Assembly (NCBI GenBank): GCA_947476185.1
Contig: CANJPX010000020.1
Location: 1 to 45,517, forward strand
DNA length: 45,517 nt
DNA from: Bacteroidota bacterium
Lineage (GTDB): Bacteria > Bacteroidota > Bacteroidia > 2-12-FULL-35-15
Direction: 5' to 3'
A program made the translations under genes and the position numbers. This document shows positions 1 to 9,700 of this stretch, one piece after another. Every line of letters starts with the position of its first letter. The stretch's first letter is position 1. The notes below the pieces were generated by a model, which was not told the DNA's origin, made no database searches, and saw only the letters and a program-made list of their open reading frames with translations.

Positions 1-290
1 ATCGCGAGTTCTATGACGGATATTTAACCAACTTTAATATTTTTGATGATGTTTATTTAATTCGCGGTACAGCCAGCGGAGTTTCAATGGAAGGGGAATC
101 CTACTCAATCGTTACAAATACCGATCTACGTGTGAATATAGGATGCCACTGGATTGTAAGTGGAAACTTTACATTGACATTAGCAACTTACCCTACTTAT
201 CCAATTGTGTTTGATTATGGAGCTGGTACTTGCGATGGAAATGCAACTGCGGTATTAGATGGCACAACTTATAATATATCAATGTATTGA
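1..290 (+). CDS. C-terminal part of a hypothetical (probably exported) protein
   Basis: An open frame runs from the left edge (first full codon at base 3) to a TGA at 288-290, so only about 95 C-terminal residues are present. The fragment is rich in Thr, Gly, Tyr and Asn and looks like beta-strand structure. It includes GCHWIVSG, then a run ending FDYGAGTCDGNATAVLDG and a closing strand TYNISMY. This style, with one cysteine early and one in GTCD, recalls uncharacterised Bacteroidota lipoproteins. No enzymatic motif is visible. The gene is followed directly by a hairpin terminator, so it is the last gene of its transcript. The function is unknown, and the true start lies outside the window. 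Confidence 0.6.
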   Translation, partial: REFYDGYLTNFNIFDDVYLIRGTASGVSMEGESYSIVTNTDLRVNIGCHWIVSGNFTLTLATYPTYPIVFDYGAGTCDGNATAVLDGTTYNISMY

Positions 291-311
291 TCAATCCACG
301 ATACTTTTTTT

Positions 312-343
312 AAAAGGCTTCATTTTATCGGAGCCTTTTTTAT
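312..343 (+). terminator. Rho-independent terminator after the left-edge gene
   Basis: The stem is AAGGCT (314-319) pairing with AGCCTT (332-337), with flanking A and T runs that extend it. A T-rich tract follows. It lies 20 bases after the stop codon of the partial gene and before the transporter gene. Confidence 0.75.
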
Positions 344-401
344 TTAATAAAATTTCAACATAATAAATTATATAAAGTCAAATTAAAATATAAACAGAAG
401 T

Positions 402-1091
402 ATGATTCATACCGAAAAGCATTTGCGTGATTCAGCATTTATTACAGATATTGTAATTGGAATGTCTGATGGTTTAACTGTTCCATTTGCACTTGCTGCT
501 GGCTTAAGCAGCGCTGTCAGCAATAACCAGATAGTAATAACAGCAGGTATTGCTGAAATAATAGCAGGATCCATTGCAATGGGATTAGGCGGATATCTGG
601 CGGGAAGAACAGAAGTAGAACATTATCATTCCGAATACAAACGCGAATGGGAAGAAGTGGAAACCGTTCCTGAAAGAGAAAAAGAAGAAGTAAGAGAAGT
701 TTTTGAAGAATATGGTCTTAGTCCAGAATCGCAACACCTTATTGTAGAGGAGTTGGCAAAAGACAAAAAAAAATGGGTGGATTTTATGATGCGATTTGAA
801 TTGGGTTTAGAAGAACCAAATGCGAACCGAGCAACCACAAGCGCATTGACAATAGGAGTTTCCTATATAATAGGAGGAACAATCCCTTTACTTCCCTACT
901 TTTTTACAGACACTCCTTCGGCAGGATTAAAAATATCGGCAATAATAACATTGCTTTGCTTATTTGTTTTTGGATTTTTCAAAAGTAAAGCAACCGGACA
1001 ACCCTTATTATCTGGAGCGCTAAAAGTTATGTTCATCGGTGCTGCCGCGGCCGCTGCTGCTTTTTCGGTCGCAAAATTATTCGGAGCCTAA
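402..1091 (+). CDS. VIT/CCC1-family Fe2+/Mn2+ transporter
   Basis: The 229-residue membrane protein resembles the VIT1/CCC1 family, which moves Fe2+ or Mn2+ out of the cytosol in exchange for protons. The first helix carries the family pattern DIVIGMSDGLTVPFALAAG (about residues 16-34). The second helix is glycine-rich (GSIAMGLGGYLAGR). A long charged stretch follows (about 70-130) that is rich in Glu and His; in the family this is the cytosolic metal-binding domain between helices 2 and 3. Three more hydrophobic segments fill the C-terminal half, for five helices in all, the normal number. The ATG at 402 gives the expected short cytosolic N-terminus. The gene stands alone between two terminators. 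Whether iron or manganese is preferred cannot be read from the sequence. Confidence 0.88.
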   Translation: MIHTEKHLRDSAFITDIVIGMSDGLTVPFALAAGLSSAVSNNQIVITAGIAEIIAGSIAMGLGGYLAGRTEVEHYHSEYKREWEEVETVPEREKEEVREVFEEYGLSPESQHLIVEELAKDKKKWVDFMMRFELGLEEPNANRATTSALTIGVSYIIGGTIPLLPYFFTDTPSAGLKISAIITLLCLFVFGFFKSKATGQPLLSGALKVMFIGAAAAAAAFSVAKLFGA

Positions 1092-1112
1092 CGAAAATAA
1101 AATTCTGACTAT

Positions 1113-1147
1113 AAAAAAAAAGCTCCGATAATCGGAGCCTTTTTTTT
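1113..1147. terminator. Bidirectional terminator between the VIT transporter and clpX
   Basis: The inverted repeat GCTCCGAT (1122-1129) / ATCGGAGC (1131-1138) has an A tract on its left and a T tract on its right, so it can end transcripts from both strands. It lies between the converging ends of the transporter gene and clpX. Confidence 0.85.
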
Positions 1148-1162
1148 ATTTAGAATTGTACA

Positions 1163-2410
1163 TTACGCAACCTTCAATTTATTCAAGGTAGATTTTTTTA
1201 ATTTATCTTTTGCATAACGAAGCGTCACATTGATCTCTTTCACACTTGCGTCAGATGGTGTATCAAACATCATGTCCATCATAATTGCTTCACAGATAGA
1301 GCGCAATCCACGGGCACCCAATTTAAACTCCATTGCTTTCTCAACGATAAAATCCAAGACACCTTTTTCAAATTTTATTTTCACTCCATCCATATCGAAC
1401 AAATGCGTGTATTGTTTAATCAATGCATTCTTCGGTTCGCTCAATATTCTCAATAAAGTTCCGGCATCCAAAGGATTCAAATACGTCAATACCGGTAATC
1501 GTCCGATCAACTCCGGTATCAAACCAAAACTTTTGAGATCTTGCGGAGAAACGTATTGCAATAAATTATCTTTATCTACATCTGCTATCTCTTTATTTAC
1601 AGAATATCCAATTACCTGTGTACTCAATCTATTACCGATATTACGGGTAATACCATCAAAGGCTCCACCACAAATAAATAAAATGTTTTTTGTATTTACC
1701 TGAATCATTTTTTGCTCAGGATGTTTTCTACCTCCCTGCGGGGGAACACCAACCGTTGAACCTTCCAACAATTTCAATAAGCCTTGTTGAACACCTTCTC
1801 CTGAAACATCACGGGTAATAGATGGGTTATCACTTTTACGCGCTATCTTATCAATCTCATCAATAAATACTATTCCGCGTTCAGCGGCAGCAACATCAAA
1901 ATCGGCAGCTTGCAATAATCGGGATAAGATACTCTCCACATCCTCACCCACATAGCCTGCTTCGGTTAAAACAGTAGCATCAGCAATGCAAAAAGGCACA
2001 TTCAATACTTTTGCGATGGTACGTGCAAGAAGGGTTTTCCCGGTTCCTGTTTCTCCGATCATGATCACATTGGATTTATCCACTTCGATCTCGTCTTTGC
2101 TTGTCGTTTTATTCTGATTTAAGATCAATCGTTTGTAATGATTATAAACAGCCACAGCAAGCACTTTTTTTGCTTCATCCTGACCGATAACATATTCATC
2201 TAGATGATTTTTAATTTCAATAGGTTTCAATAATTGCACTGCCGTGAAGGTGGAAGAATTTTTCGCTCCGATCTCATCTTTCACAATTGTTTGCGCTTGC
2301 GTAACACAATGATTACAGATATGTCCGGTGATTCCGGCAATCAATACATCTGTATCTTTTTTTGTACGTCCGCAAAACGAACATTTTATTTCTTTTTCTT
2401 CTTTGGCCAT
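1163..2410 (-). CDS. clpX: ATP-dependent Clp protease ATP-binding subunit ClpX
   Basis: ClpX is the AAA+ unfoldase that feeds proteins into ClpP. The 415-residue product is full length. It has an N-terminal C4 zinc-binding domain (C10, C13, C32, C35), Walker A GETGTGKT (119-126), Walker B FIDEID (182-187), the substrate-gripping pore loop GYVG (152-155), the RKH loop (GGRKH, about 226-230) and the conserved block [13 protein letters not shown]. The loop that docks onto ClpP, an IGF tripeptide in E. coli, reads IGY here (267-269). The gene follows clpP in the same direction with a 158-base gap, so it may have its own promoter besides read-through. The start ATG at 2410 gives the usual N-terminus. 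Confidence 0.98.
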   Translation of the reverse strand: MAKEEKEIKCSFCGRTKKDTDVLIAGITGHICNHCVTQAQTIVKDEIGAKNSSTFTAVQLLKPIEIKNHLDEYVIGQDEAKKVLAVAVYNHYKRLILNQNKTTSKDEIEVDKSNVIMIGETGTGKTLLARTIAKVLNVPFCIADATVLTEAGYVGEDVESILSRLLQAADFDVAAAERGIVFIDEIDKIARKSDNPSITRDVSGEGVQQGLLKLLEGSTVGVPPQGGRKHPEQKMIQVNTKNILFICGGAFDGITRNIGNRLSTQVIGYSVNKEIADVDKDNLLQYVSPQDLKSFGLIPELIGRLPVLTYLNPLDAGTLLRILSEPKNALIKQYTHLFDMDGVKIKFEKGVLDFIVEKAMEFKLGARGLRSICEAIMMDMMFDTPSDASVKEINVTLRYAKDKLKKSTLNKLKVA

Positions 2411-2568
2411 TTTTATTTATTTAAAAATCCAATTAGATTTCTCTGCTACGATTGAAATGACATTCTAAGTATCATTTCTATATAAAAAATCAAAGAGTTA
2501 AAGAATATCAAACTCTCCAACTCTTCAACTTAATTTTAGTAATTATCAAATTTTCAAATTAAATATTA

Positions 2569-3243
2569 TTATTTGGATTTGATCAACACCTCATCAACCA
2601 TACCATATGCTTTTGCTTCATCAGCAGTCATCCAGTAGTCGCGGTCGCTATCAGCCCAAACCTTTTCATATGTTTGTCCACTATGAATAGCAATGATATC
2701 GTATAATTCTTTTTTCAATTTTTGAATTTCGCGGGCTGTGATCTCAATGTCGGAAGCTTGTCCTTCTGCTCCACCCATAGGTTGGTGAATCATAACACGT
2801 GCATGTTTCAGAGCTGCACGTTTTCCTTTTGTTCCTGCACACATTAATACTGCACCCATAGATGCTGCCATACCTGTACAGATTGTCGCAACATCAGGTG
2901 TAATATATTGCATGGTATCATAAATACCTAAACCTGCATAAACAGATCCACCGGGGCTATTCAAATAAATTTGAATATCTTTTTTTGCATCAACCGACTG
3001 TAAAAACAAAAGCTGAGCCTGAATGATATTTGCAACCTGATCATCGATTCCTGTTCCCAGAAAAATTACGCGATCCATCATTAAACGAGAAAATACGTCC
3101 ATCTGAGTGATGTTTAATTGACGCTCCTCAATGATGTAAGGAGTAACATTCGAAATAGAATGCTTGGTGTAAGAATCAAATGTACTTCCATTGATCCCTT
3201 TGTGCTTTACAGCATATTTTCTGAACTCGTTGTTGTCAAACAT
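2569..3243 (-). CDS. clpP: ATP-dependent Clp protease proteolytic subunit ClpP
   Basis: ClpP is the serine peptidase barrel that degrades substrates unfolded by ClpX. The Ser-His-Asp triad is visible: S128 in GMAASMGA, H153 in VMIHQPMGG and D202 in SDRDYWM. The IYLNSPGGSVYAGLGIYD block that contributes the oxyanion region is also intact. At 224 residues it is longer than typical ClpP (about 195-210) because of an N-terminal extension of about 30 residues, presumably a propeptide or a lineage-specific extension. The extension is in frame and starts with ATG. It lies between tig and clpX in the classical tig-clpP-clpX order. Confidence 0.97.
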   Translation of the reverse strand: MFDNNEFRKYAVKHKGINGSTFDSYTKHSISNVTPYIIEERQLNITQMDVFSRLMMDRVIFLGTGIDDQVANIIQAQLLFLQSVDAKKDIQIYLNSPGGSVYAGLGIYDTMQYITPDVATICTGMAASMGAVLMCAGTKGKRAALKHARVMIHQPMGGAEGQASDIEITAREIQKLKKELYDIIAIHSGQTYEKVWADSDRDYWMTADEAKAYGMVDEVLIKSK

Positions 3244-3340
3244 GTTTTTCAGTTTAAAGTTATATTTAAATAGTTTTATCTGTGTCCTAAAAGTACAAAC
3301 AAATTAAAGACCTAATCGTTTTTATTGCCTTTTTGACAGA

Positions 3341-4681
3341 TTATGCCTTTTTAAAGAAGTCATCGTAAGCCACATCTTTGTTTTCCAAGGTAAATGTGGT
3401 TTTAAATAAAGTCATTACTTTTTGCCCGAATAGTTTTTCATATAATTTCTTTGCTTCCTCTTTATTGGCAAGCACACGTTGTACTGTCTGATTCAATTCT
3501 TCCTCACCCATTGGACCTTGACCCATTTGAGCAAATTGTTGAATAACTAGTTCTTTAGTGTGATCAACAACTTCTTCATTCGTAACCTGAATATTATTTT
3601 CTTGAATAATTTTGTTTTCAATTAACTGCCATTTCAAACCTTTAGAGTAATTATCAAACTCAGCGTCTACTTGTTCAAATGACACAGGTTTTTCATTTGC
3701 AGCAACGATCCATTTTTTCAAAAACTCGGTAGGCAAATTAAAATTGATCTTGTTCATCAAAAAATCAACCACTTCATTGTAAAATTTACGTTCGCTATCA
3801 TTTACAAACATATTCGCCAATTCATCTTTGATTTTTGCCTTAAACTCTTCTTCGCTGGTTACATTCCCTTCTCCATAAATTTTATTAAAAAACTCCTGGT
3901 TTATTTCTGCAGCAGCTAGACGACTAACACCTTTCACGGTAAATTGAATTTTAGAAGTCAATGCCTCGGCTTTTTCTTTATCGATACCCAATAATGCAGC
4001 AAGATCAGTTGCATTTTCAGATAATTTCTGAGCTTCAAGCAATACTTTATCACCAGTCTTTAAACCTGTTAGCGCCTTTCTTGTTGATTCATCTTTTAAT
4101 CTGTCCAAAAACAATGAACCGGTTTTAAAGATCCCGCCTGCCAATATTTCACCATTTGCATCCAATTCAACAAAATCGCCATTCAAAAGATCCGTTTCTT
4201 CCGAAACTTCAACATTTTCAACCTTTCCGTAACGTTTTGCGATGTCGGTAGTATATTTATTTACAAGATCCTCATCCACTTTTACAGTTTGGTAGGTAAA
4301 TTTGTCTTTTGCTGAAAGTTCAACCTTGAATTTAGGCGCCAAGCCCATTTCATATAGAAATTCAAACTCTTGCTGATTGTCCCAATCAATAACGCTATCT
4401 GCTTTAGGCAAAGGGTTGCCGAGAACTTCGATCTTATTTTCGTTCAAATAATTATAAAGAGAATCGTTCAATAATTTATTGATTTCATCCACCATTATTG
4501 ATTTTCCATACATTTTTTTGATCATGCCAGTTGGCACCTTTCCTGGACGAAAACCAGGGATGGAAGCCTTTTTCTGATAATCTTTCAAAGCAGTTTCAAC
4601 TTTTGGCAAATAATCATTCGCCACTACCTTCACTTTTAATACTGCATTTAATTCATCAATATTTTCTTGTACTATGTTCAT
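3341..4681 (-). CDS. tig: Trigger factor (ribosome-associated chaperone)
   Basis: Trigger factor binds the ribosome exit tunnel and shields nascent chains. The 446-residue length fits the family. The ribosome-docking signature is seen as IPGFRPGKVP (41-50) in the N-terminal domain. The middle region should correspond to the FKBP-like prolyl isomerase domain, but it is very divergent, as is usual in Bacteroidota, so isomerase activity is doubtful. The C-terminal part is helical and charged, as expected for the substrate-cradling arms. It is the first gene of the tig-clpP-clpX block, 97 bases before clpP. A TAnnTTTG box lies about 50 bases upstream of its ATG. Confidence 0.95.
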   Translation of the reverse strand: MNIVQENIDELNAVLKVKVVANDYLPKVETALKDYQKKASIPGFRPGKVPTGMIKKMYGKSIMVDEINKLLNDSLYNYLNENKIEVLGNPLPKADSVIDWDNQQEFEFLYEMGLAPKFKVELSAKDKFTYQTVKVDEDLVNKYTTDIAKRYGKVENVEVSEETDLLNGDFVELDANGEILAGGIFKTGSLFLDRLKDESTRKALTGLKTGDKVLLEAQKLSENATDLAALLGIDKEKAEALTSKIQFTVKGVSRLAAAEINQEFFNKIYGEGNVTSEEEFKAKIKDELANMFVNDSERKFYNEVVDFLMNKINFNLPTEFLKKWIVAANEKPVSFEQVDAEFDNYSKGLKWQLIENKIIQENNIQVTNEEVVDHTKELVIQQFAQMGQGPMGEEELNQTVQRVLANKEEAKKLYEKLFGQKVMTLFKTTFTLENKDVAYDDFFKKA

Positions 4682-4729
4682 TGTGTATTTTATTAAATTG
4701 ATACTTATTTGCTTCCTTTTTAAGGGCTA

Positions 4730-4737
4730 CAAAAATA
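4730..4737 (-). promoter_or_regulatory. Candidate -7 promoter box for tig
   Basis: On the minus strand these bases read TATTTTTG, which fits the Bacteroidota -7 consensus TAnnTTTG. It lies about 49 bases upstream of the tig start codon and just downstream of the csp terminator. No convincing -33 element was found. Confidence 0.5.
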
Positions 4738-4776
4738 CGAAAACTTTTGAAGTATTATAAACTTTATTAAACGAAA

Positions 4777-4809
4777 AAGTCCCATTTTTCATAGAAAAAT
4801 GGGACTTTT
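4777..4809 (-). terminator. Terminator after the cold-shock gene
   Basis: A long perfect stem is formed by AAGTCCCATTTTTC (from 4777) and GAAAAATGGGACTT (to 4809) with a 3-base loop. On the minus strand it follows the cold-shock stop codon and is trailed by a T run, so it separates csp from tig. It may work in both directions. Confidence 0.85.
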
Positions 4810-4832
4810 AGGTAAATTATAGATGATTATAA

Positions 4833-5024
4833 TTATGCTAATCTTACGTTTACAGCATTTAAACCTTTTTTGCCTTCTTGAACTTCAAAAAGAACTTCGT
4901 CATTTTGACGGATTTCTTCTTTTAGGCCTGACACGTGAACAAAAAATTCTTCACCTGAGTCATTTGCTTTAATGAATCCAAATCCTTTTGTTTCATTAAA
5001 AAATTTTACAATTCCATTTTTCAT
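4833..5024 (-). CDS. Cold-shock domain protein (CspA family)
   Basis: This 63-residue OB-fold protein is expected to bind single-stranded RNA or DNA and melt RNA structure. Both RNA-binding motifs are present: RNP1 KGFGFI (13-18) and RNP2 FFVHV (27-31). The whole protein is a single cold-shock domain starting MKNGIVKFFNETKGFGF, with nothing added. It is a one-gene transcript with its own promoter box upstream (5058-5065) and a strong terminator downstream. The sequence cannot tell whether it is cold-induced or constitutive, so no csp letter is assigned. Confidence 0.95.
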   Translation of the reverse strand: MKNGIVKFFNETKGFGFIKANDSGEEFFVHVSGLKEEIRQNDEVLFEVQEGKKGLNAVNVRLA

Positions 5025-5057
5025 TTTTGATAATAATATTTTGATTAATAATTAGTG

Positions 5058-5065
5058 CAAAGATA
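5058..5065 (-). promoter_or_regulatory. Candidate -7 promoter box of the cold-shock gene
   Basis: On the minus strand these bases read TATCTTTG followed by CAC, an exact match to TAnnTTTG with the usual downstream flank. The box lies 34 bases upstream of the csp ATG, which gives a short leader. A weak TTTCGG at about 5085-5090 could act as the -33 element. Confidence 0.6.
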
Positions 5066-5324
5066 CACTAAATAATGGGAATAACCGAAATATTTTGGTT
5101 TTACTGCTATTTTGGTGCAAAAAAGACAAGCAAAAGACAATATTTTTCAATCATTATGGGGCTTTTAAACGATTCCATTTTTTTGTAATGTATTTTAATG
5201 TTGGCTGCAAAGAGATTAATTTTTCAGTTAATTATACAAACATTTACTATTATCGAAGCACTTTTCTTGAATTGATCGACTCTAGCCTAAAACTATAAGA
5301 CTTGTGAAGTTTTATAGATTTTTC

Positions 5325-5367
5325 TTGCGAAACAGATTTCTTTATCGTAATATTGCAATATAAAGAT
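5325..5367 (+). promoter_or_regulatory. arsR promoter with overlapping palindromic operator
   Basis: A TTG at 5325-5327 lies 20 bases before TAATATTG at 5348-5355, one mismatch from the TAnnTTTG box. The box is covered by a perfect 12-base palindrome, ATATTGCAATAT (5350-5361). This extends to an imperfect 24-base dyad (5344-5367) with ATC and GAT at its ends. The site lies 13-20 bases before the arsR ATG. A dimeric ArsR bound here would block RNA polymerase, the standard autorepression arrangement. Confidence 0.65.
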
Positions 5368-5380
5368 ATAGACAGCCAAA

Positions 5381-5713
5381 ATGGGAGTAACAAAAACAGA
5401 ACATTATACTGACAAACAAAATTCTAATGCAATATTAATCAGGGCACTTGCACATCCTGCCAGAATTGCTATTATAGAATATTTGATAAAAGTAGATTCT
5501 TGCATTTGCAGTGACATTGTGGGTGAATTGCCACTGTCGCAACCGACAGTTTCACAACATTTAAAAGAACTCAAAACAGCAGGAATAATAAAGGGTAATA
5601 TAGAAGGCAATTCCATTTGCTATTGCCTTGACGAAAAAGTTATGGGCAAATTAATAGCCTATTTCACAAGCATTTCCAACCAATTAGAAAAGAAAAAAAA
5701 CAGTTGTTGTTAA
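5381..5713 (+). CDS. arsR: ArsR/SmtB-family arsenic-responsive repressor
   Basis: The 110-residue winged-helix repressor is expected to leave DNA when As(III) binds. Its helix-turn-helix includes LSQPTVSQHLKELK (about 52-65), typical of ArsR. A Cys pair C41/C43 in DSCICSD lies on the helix before the HTH, as in the classic CxC sensor site, and the protein ends in NSCC, giving C109 and C110 as further candidate ligands. It starts 20 bases after a perfect palindrome and is followed 18 bases later by arsM, so the pair is one operon under its control. The As(III) call rests on the Cys pattern and the neighbour; response to other thiol-seeking metals cannot be excluded. Confidence 0.9.
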   Translation: MGVTKTEHYTDKQNSNAILIRALAHPARIAIIEYLIKVDSCICSDIVGELPLSQPTVSQHLKELKTAGIIKGNIEGNSICYCLDEKVMGKLIAYFTSISNQLEKKKNSCC

Positions 5714-5731
5714 ACAAAAAATCAGAAGAAT

Positions 5732-6571
5732 ATGAAAAATGAAGAACAAATAAAAGAAATGGTAAAGCAAAAATATAGCGAAATTGCTTTACAAGACAAG
5801 GAAATCAATCAGTCGTCATGCTGTGGTTCCGGTACCTGCTCAACAGAGGTTTATAATATAATGAGCGAAGATTATAAGACTTTGGAAGGGTATGACCCAA
5901 ATGCAGACTTGGGCTTAGGCTGCGGACTACCAACACAATTTGCTAAAATAAAAAAGGGTGATACAGTCATTGATCTTGGAAGTGGGGCTGGTAATGATTG
6001 TTTTGTGGCAAGAGCTGAAACCGGCGAAACAGGAAAGATAATCGGTATCGACTTTACTCCTGCAATGATAGACAAAGCAAGAACCAACGCTGAAAAATTA
6101 GGCTTTAATAATGTTGAATTCCGACAAGGCGATATAGAAAAGATTCCGGTTACATCAAATGTTGCAGATGTTATAGTAAGTAACTGTGTATTAAATCTTG
6201 TTCCTAACAAGAAAGCTGTATTTCAGGAAATATTCCGTGTACTTAAAACAGGCGGACACTTTAGCATTTCAGACATAGTACTTACAGGAGAATTGCCTGA
6301 AAAAATAAAATCAGCTGCCGAAATGTATGCCGGATGTGTGGCAAGCGCTATTCCTAAAAACGAATACCTGAGCTACATAGAAAGTGCAGGCTTTAAAAAC
6401 ATCACACTACAGAAAGAGAAACCAATAATTGTCCCTGATGATATTTTAGTAAATTATTTAAGTGCTGCTGAAATCGAAACATACAAGCGTAATCCAACGG
6501 TAATATACAGTATAACTGTTTATGCAGAAAAAACAGCTTCTTGCTGCACACCTGAGAGTGGTTGCTGTTAA
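5732..6571 (+). CDS. arsM: Arsenite S-adenosylmethionine methyltransferase ArsM
   Basis: ArsM methylates As(III) with S-adenosylmethionine, giving methylated and finally volatile arsines. The SAM motif DLGSGAGND (81-89) and a Rossmann methyltransferase core are present. The three cysteines that define the active site are seen as C64 (GLGCGLP), C152 (SNCVLNLVP) and C202 (YAGCVAS), and the 50-residue spacing of the last two matches characterised algal ArsM. Extra cysteine pairs lie at the N-terminus (C30, C31) and the C-terminus (SCC and GCC, 270-279). The gene lies 18 bases after arsR. No arsenite permease or arsenate reductase is linked, so the module relies on methylation, or on transporters elsewhere. 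Confidence 0.95.
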   Translation: MKNEEQIKEMVKQKYSEIALQDKEINQSSCCGSGTCSTEVYNIMSEDYKTLEGYDPNADLGLGCGLPTQFAKIKKGDTVIDLGSGAGNDCFVARAETGETGKIIGIDFTPAMIDKARTNAEKLGFNNVEFRQGDIEKIPVTSNVADVIVSNCVLNLVPNKKAVFQEIFRVLKTGGHFSISDIVLTGELPEKIKSAAEMYAGCVASAIPKNEYLSYIESAGFKNITLQKEKPIIVPDDILVNYLSAAEIETYKRNPTVIYSITVYAEKTASCCTPESGCC

Positions 6572-6617
6572 AAAAACAAATAACAAAGGAGTATTTTTGG
6601 ATCAGATCTTCAAGCAG

Positions 6618-6656
6618 AAAACCGTAAGAGCTATTTAGCTACTTACGGTTTTATTT
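6618..6656 (+). terminator. Terminator of the arsR-arsM operon
   Basis: AAAACCGTAAG (6618-6628) pairs with CTTACGGTTTT (6642-6652). The loop contains a small AGCT/AGCT hairpin, and a T-rich tract follows. It lies 47 bases after the arsM stop. Confidence 0.85.
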
Positions 6657-6792
6657 TGTGCGGAGCAAGGGAATTTTATTGAGCATTTTTATCTAATTAA
6701 CATTCAATTTGCTGCAATAACTTCAAGTCTGTTTAACAATGATTTTATGAATTTTAAATTTTTTTCGACTTTAACTTTTTACACTATTTTTA

Positions 6793-9700
6793 TTATACTC
6801 TCACTCCAATTACAAGTATATCATCAATCTGTTCTATGTTCTTCCGATAATCAACAATAAATTTTTCCAAGGCTTTACCTTGCTCTTGCATAGGTATATT
6901 TTGGATCGTAAATAGCAATTCCTTAAATTTTTTTCTCGTTAATTTCTTTTCACCGGCATCTCCACCAAACTGATCGGCAAAGCCATCGCTGAAAATGTAG
7001 ATAGCGTCGTTTGAATTTAAAGAAAATTCATGATTGGTAAAAGGATGATTGTCTTCATACATTCCAATTGGTTGTTTATCCGCCTTCGTTTCTATCAGTT
7101 CACCATTTTGGAATAACCATAGTGGATTATTTGCACCAGCCCAATCAAGTTTTTTTGTTTTTATGTTGAATACACAAAGTGAAATATCCATTCCGTCTTT
7201 TATGTCCTCTTCACTCTTTGAAAAATTTTCAATGACGATTTCTGCTGTCTTATCAAGAATTGCAGCAGGTTGCGTTAAACCAAATTCCCTTACAGCTCTA
7301 TTAAGGGCGTTGTGGCAAACAACGGACACCATTGCTCCCGGCACACCATGCCCCGTGCAATCGCAGGCAGCGAACAAAACCAAATCATCAGTTGTTTCCA
7401 TCCAATAGAAATCACCTGCAACAATATCTTTTGGTTTATAAAGTACAAATGAGTTTTCTAAGTATTGTTTTACTACTTTTTGTGGAGGAAGAATGGCCGT
7501 TTGTATGCGAAGGGCGTATTCTATAGAATCGGTTATTTCTTTATTTTTTTCTTCAACCAATTGTTTTTGCTTTACTACTTCCTCTTTTTGTTTTTCTACA
7601 ACAATATTCTTTTGAACAAGCTCTTCCTTTTGAGCAATGACTTCAGATGTTCTTTCTTCAACAGTTTGTTCCAATTCTTTTTGTCGTTTACGCAATGAAG
7701 CAGTACGATATTGAAAATAGCCGATAATTGAACCGATAATTAATAAAACGGTAAAAGTACGGAACCACCATGTTTTCCACCATGGGGGGCGAATTGTGAA
7801 TGTGTAATTAAATTCATTGCTCCAATAGCCTTCGCTATTCATGGCTTTAACTTTAAATGTGTAAGTTCCTTGTGAAAGATTTCCATAAGGAGCTTCAACC
7901 AGACTTGTTAAAGCACTCCAATTTTCATCAAGCCCATCTAACATGTATTTGTATTTTACTTTATTAGAGCTTTTTGTTGCTATGCCAAGAAAATTAAATG
8001 TTATGTTATTGTTATTATAAGCCAAACTTAAATCTACCGGAATACTGTGCCATCTGCTTGTACTGTCAAAATGAAAATCCCAAACAGTAACACCGTTGCC
8101 TAAAACGAGACATGTATCTTTTTTATGCTCTAAACTTAGCCAAGGAATTTTTTCATTAAACAATGAAATACCGGTTAGTTGTATATTTGGGGGTATGGTG
8201 TCAACATCTTCCTTTGGCCGAAAAGCCGTAACTCGGTCGATTGTTCCTAGCCATACAGTTCCATTTTTATCTTCGCAAATTGAATTCTCATAACAACTTA
8301 TTCCCAGAAAGCCATCTTCGTATTCATAGTTTTTAAAAATTGGAATTCTAATTGGATTTAGGAGTGATCTCTTAATTTCGGCTGAACTTAGCTTTGTTAA
8401 GCCTGATTTAGTACCAAAAAATATATTTCCCTCTTTGTCTTGAATAATTGATTCCACTAAATTGTTGCTCAATCCCTCTTTGTCTGTATAATTTATAATT
8501 TCTTTCCCTTCAAACTTTGATACACCACCATCTGTACCGAACCATAAGGTTCCATTCTTGTCTTCTAACATAGATAAAACTGAATTGCCACATAATCCTT
8601 CCTTTTTTGTAAAACGAACAAAGGTTTTACCATCATATTTGAAAAGCCCTCCTCCGTAAATCATAAACCAAAGATTCCCGCTTTTGTCAATGAGCATCTT
8701 GTGCACACTATTATCGATAAGGCCTTGTTTAATGCCAAATTGACTAAATTTTTTTCCATCAAACTGTGAAAGCCCTAAATTAGTTCCAAACCAAATGTTT
8801 CCGATTTTATCTTCAGCAATTGACCAAACTGTATTATTGCCAAGACCTTCCTTTTCTGTATAATGAGTGAAAAATTTCCCATCGTACTTCGTTACACCAT
8901 CGAAAGAGGTGAACCATAGATTTCCCTTTTTGTCTTTTAACATTGACAAAACATTATCACAAAGGCCCTCTTTGCTGGTATAATATGAAAAAGATTTTCC
9001 ATCATACTTTTTTGCACCTCCGTTATATTCAGCAAACCAAAGATTCCCGATATTATCTTCCAAAATACCCGAAATGTCATTACCTAAGCCTTCTTTATCT
9101 GTGAAGTGTGTAAAGGTTTTTCCGTTATACTTTGACAATCCTCCCTCAAAAGCCCCAAACCAAAGATTTCCGCTTTTGTCTTCAATTATGGACTTGATAA
9201 AATCCTTATTCAATCCTTCTTCTTCGGATATGTTTGTAAATGATTTTCCATTATATTTAGAAATTCCACCAACAGTTCCGAACCAAATATTGCCTCTTTT
9301 ATCTTGAAGCATTGAAAAAACAATATCATTACGCATTCCATCATTTTCATTAATATTACTTAATCCTTCTACACCTGTATAATGTGAGAGGTATTTACCA
9401 TCATATTTGAGCACACCAAATCCGGTTGCGAACCAAATATTTCCTACATTGTCTTCAATCATTGACGTAACCTTAAAAAATAAATCTTCATTTCCACTAA
9501 AGTTTGTAAACGAATTGCCATCATATTTTGAAACGCCTTGCATAGTTCCAATCCATAAATTACCGTATTTGTCTTGCAGCATTGATGAAATAAAATCATT
9601 ACCCAATCCTTCTTTTGTTGTATAAATAGTAAAAAAATTGCCATCATATATTGAAATTCCTCCTTTTGTACCGAACCAGATCATCCCTTTTTTATCTTCA

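Larger units (their letters stand above)
5025..5380. other. Intergenic region between csp and arsR
   Basis: This divergent 356-base gap contains the csp promoter box at its left end and the arsR promoter and operator at its right end. In between is AT-rich sequence. A 67-codon open frame at 5095-5298 has no ribosome-binding site, no recognisable family and an aromatic-rich composition like translated noncoding DNA, so it is not called a gene. Confidence 0.6.

Noticed and set aside
1230-1703. Open frame of 157 codons on the plus strand
   Set aside because: It lies wholly antisense to clpX, whose protein is fully conserved over the same bases.
2480-2560. Possible hairpin (AAGAGTT / AACTCTT) between clpP and clpX
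   Set aside because: The stem is only seven bases with a long loop and no T run, so it is not supported as a terminator.
5095-5298. Open frame of 67 codons between csp and arsR
   Set aside because: No ribosome-binding site, no family, aromatic-rich composition as in translated AT-rich noncoding DNA.
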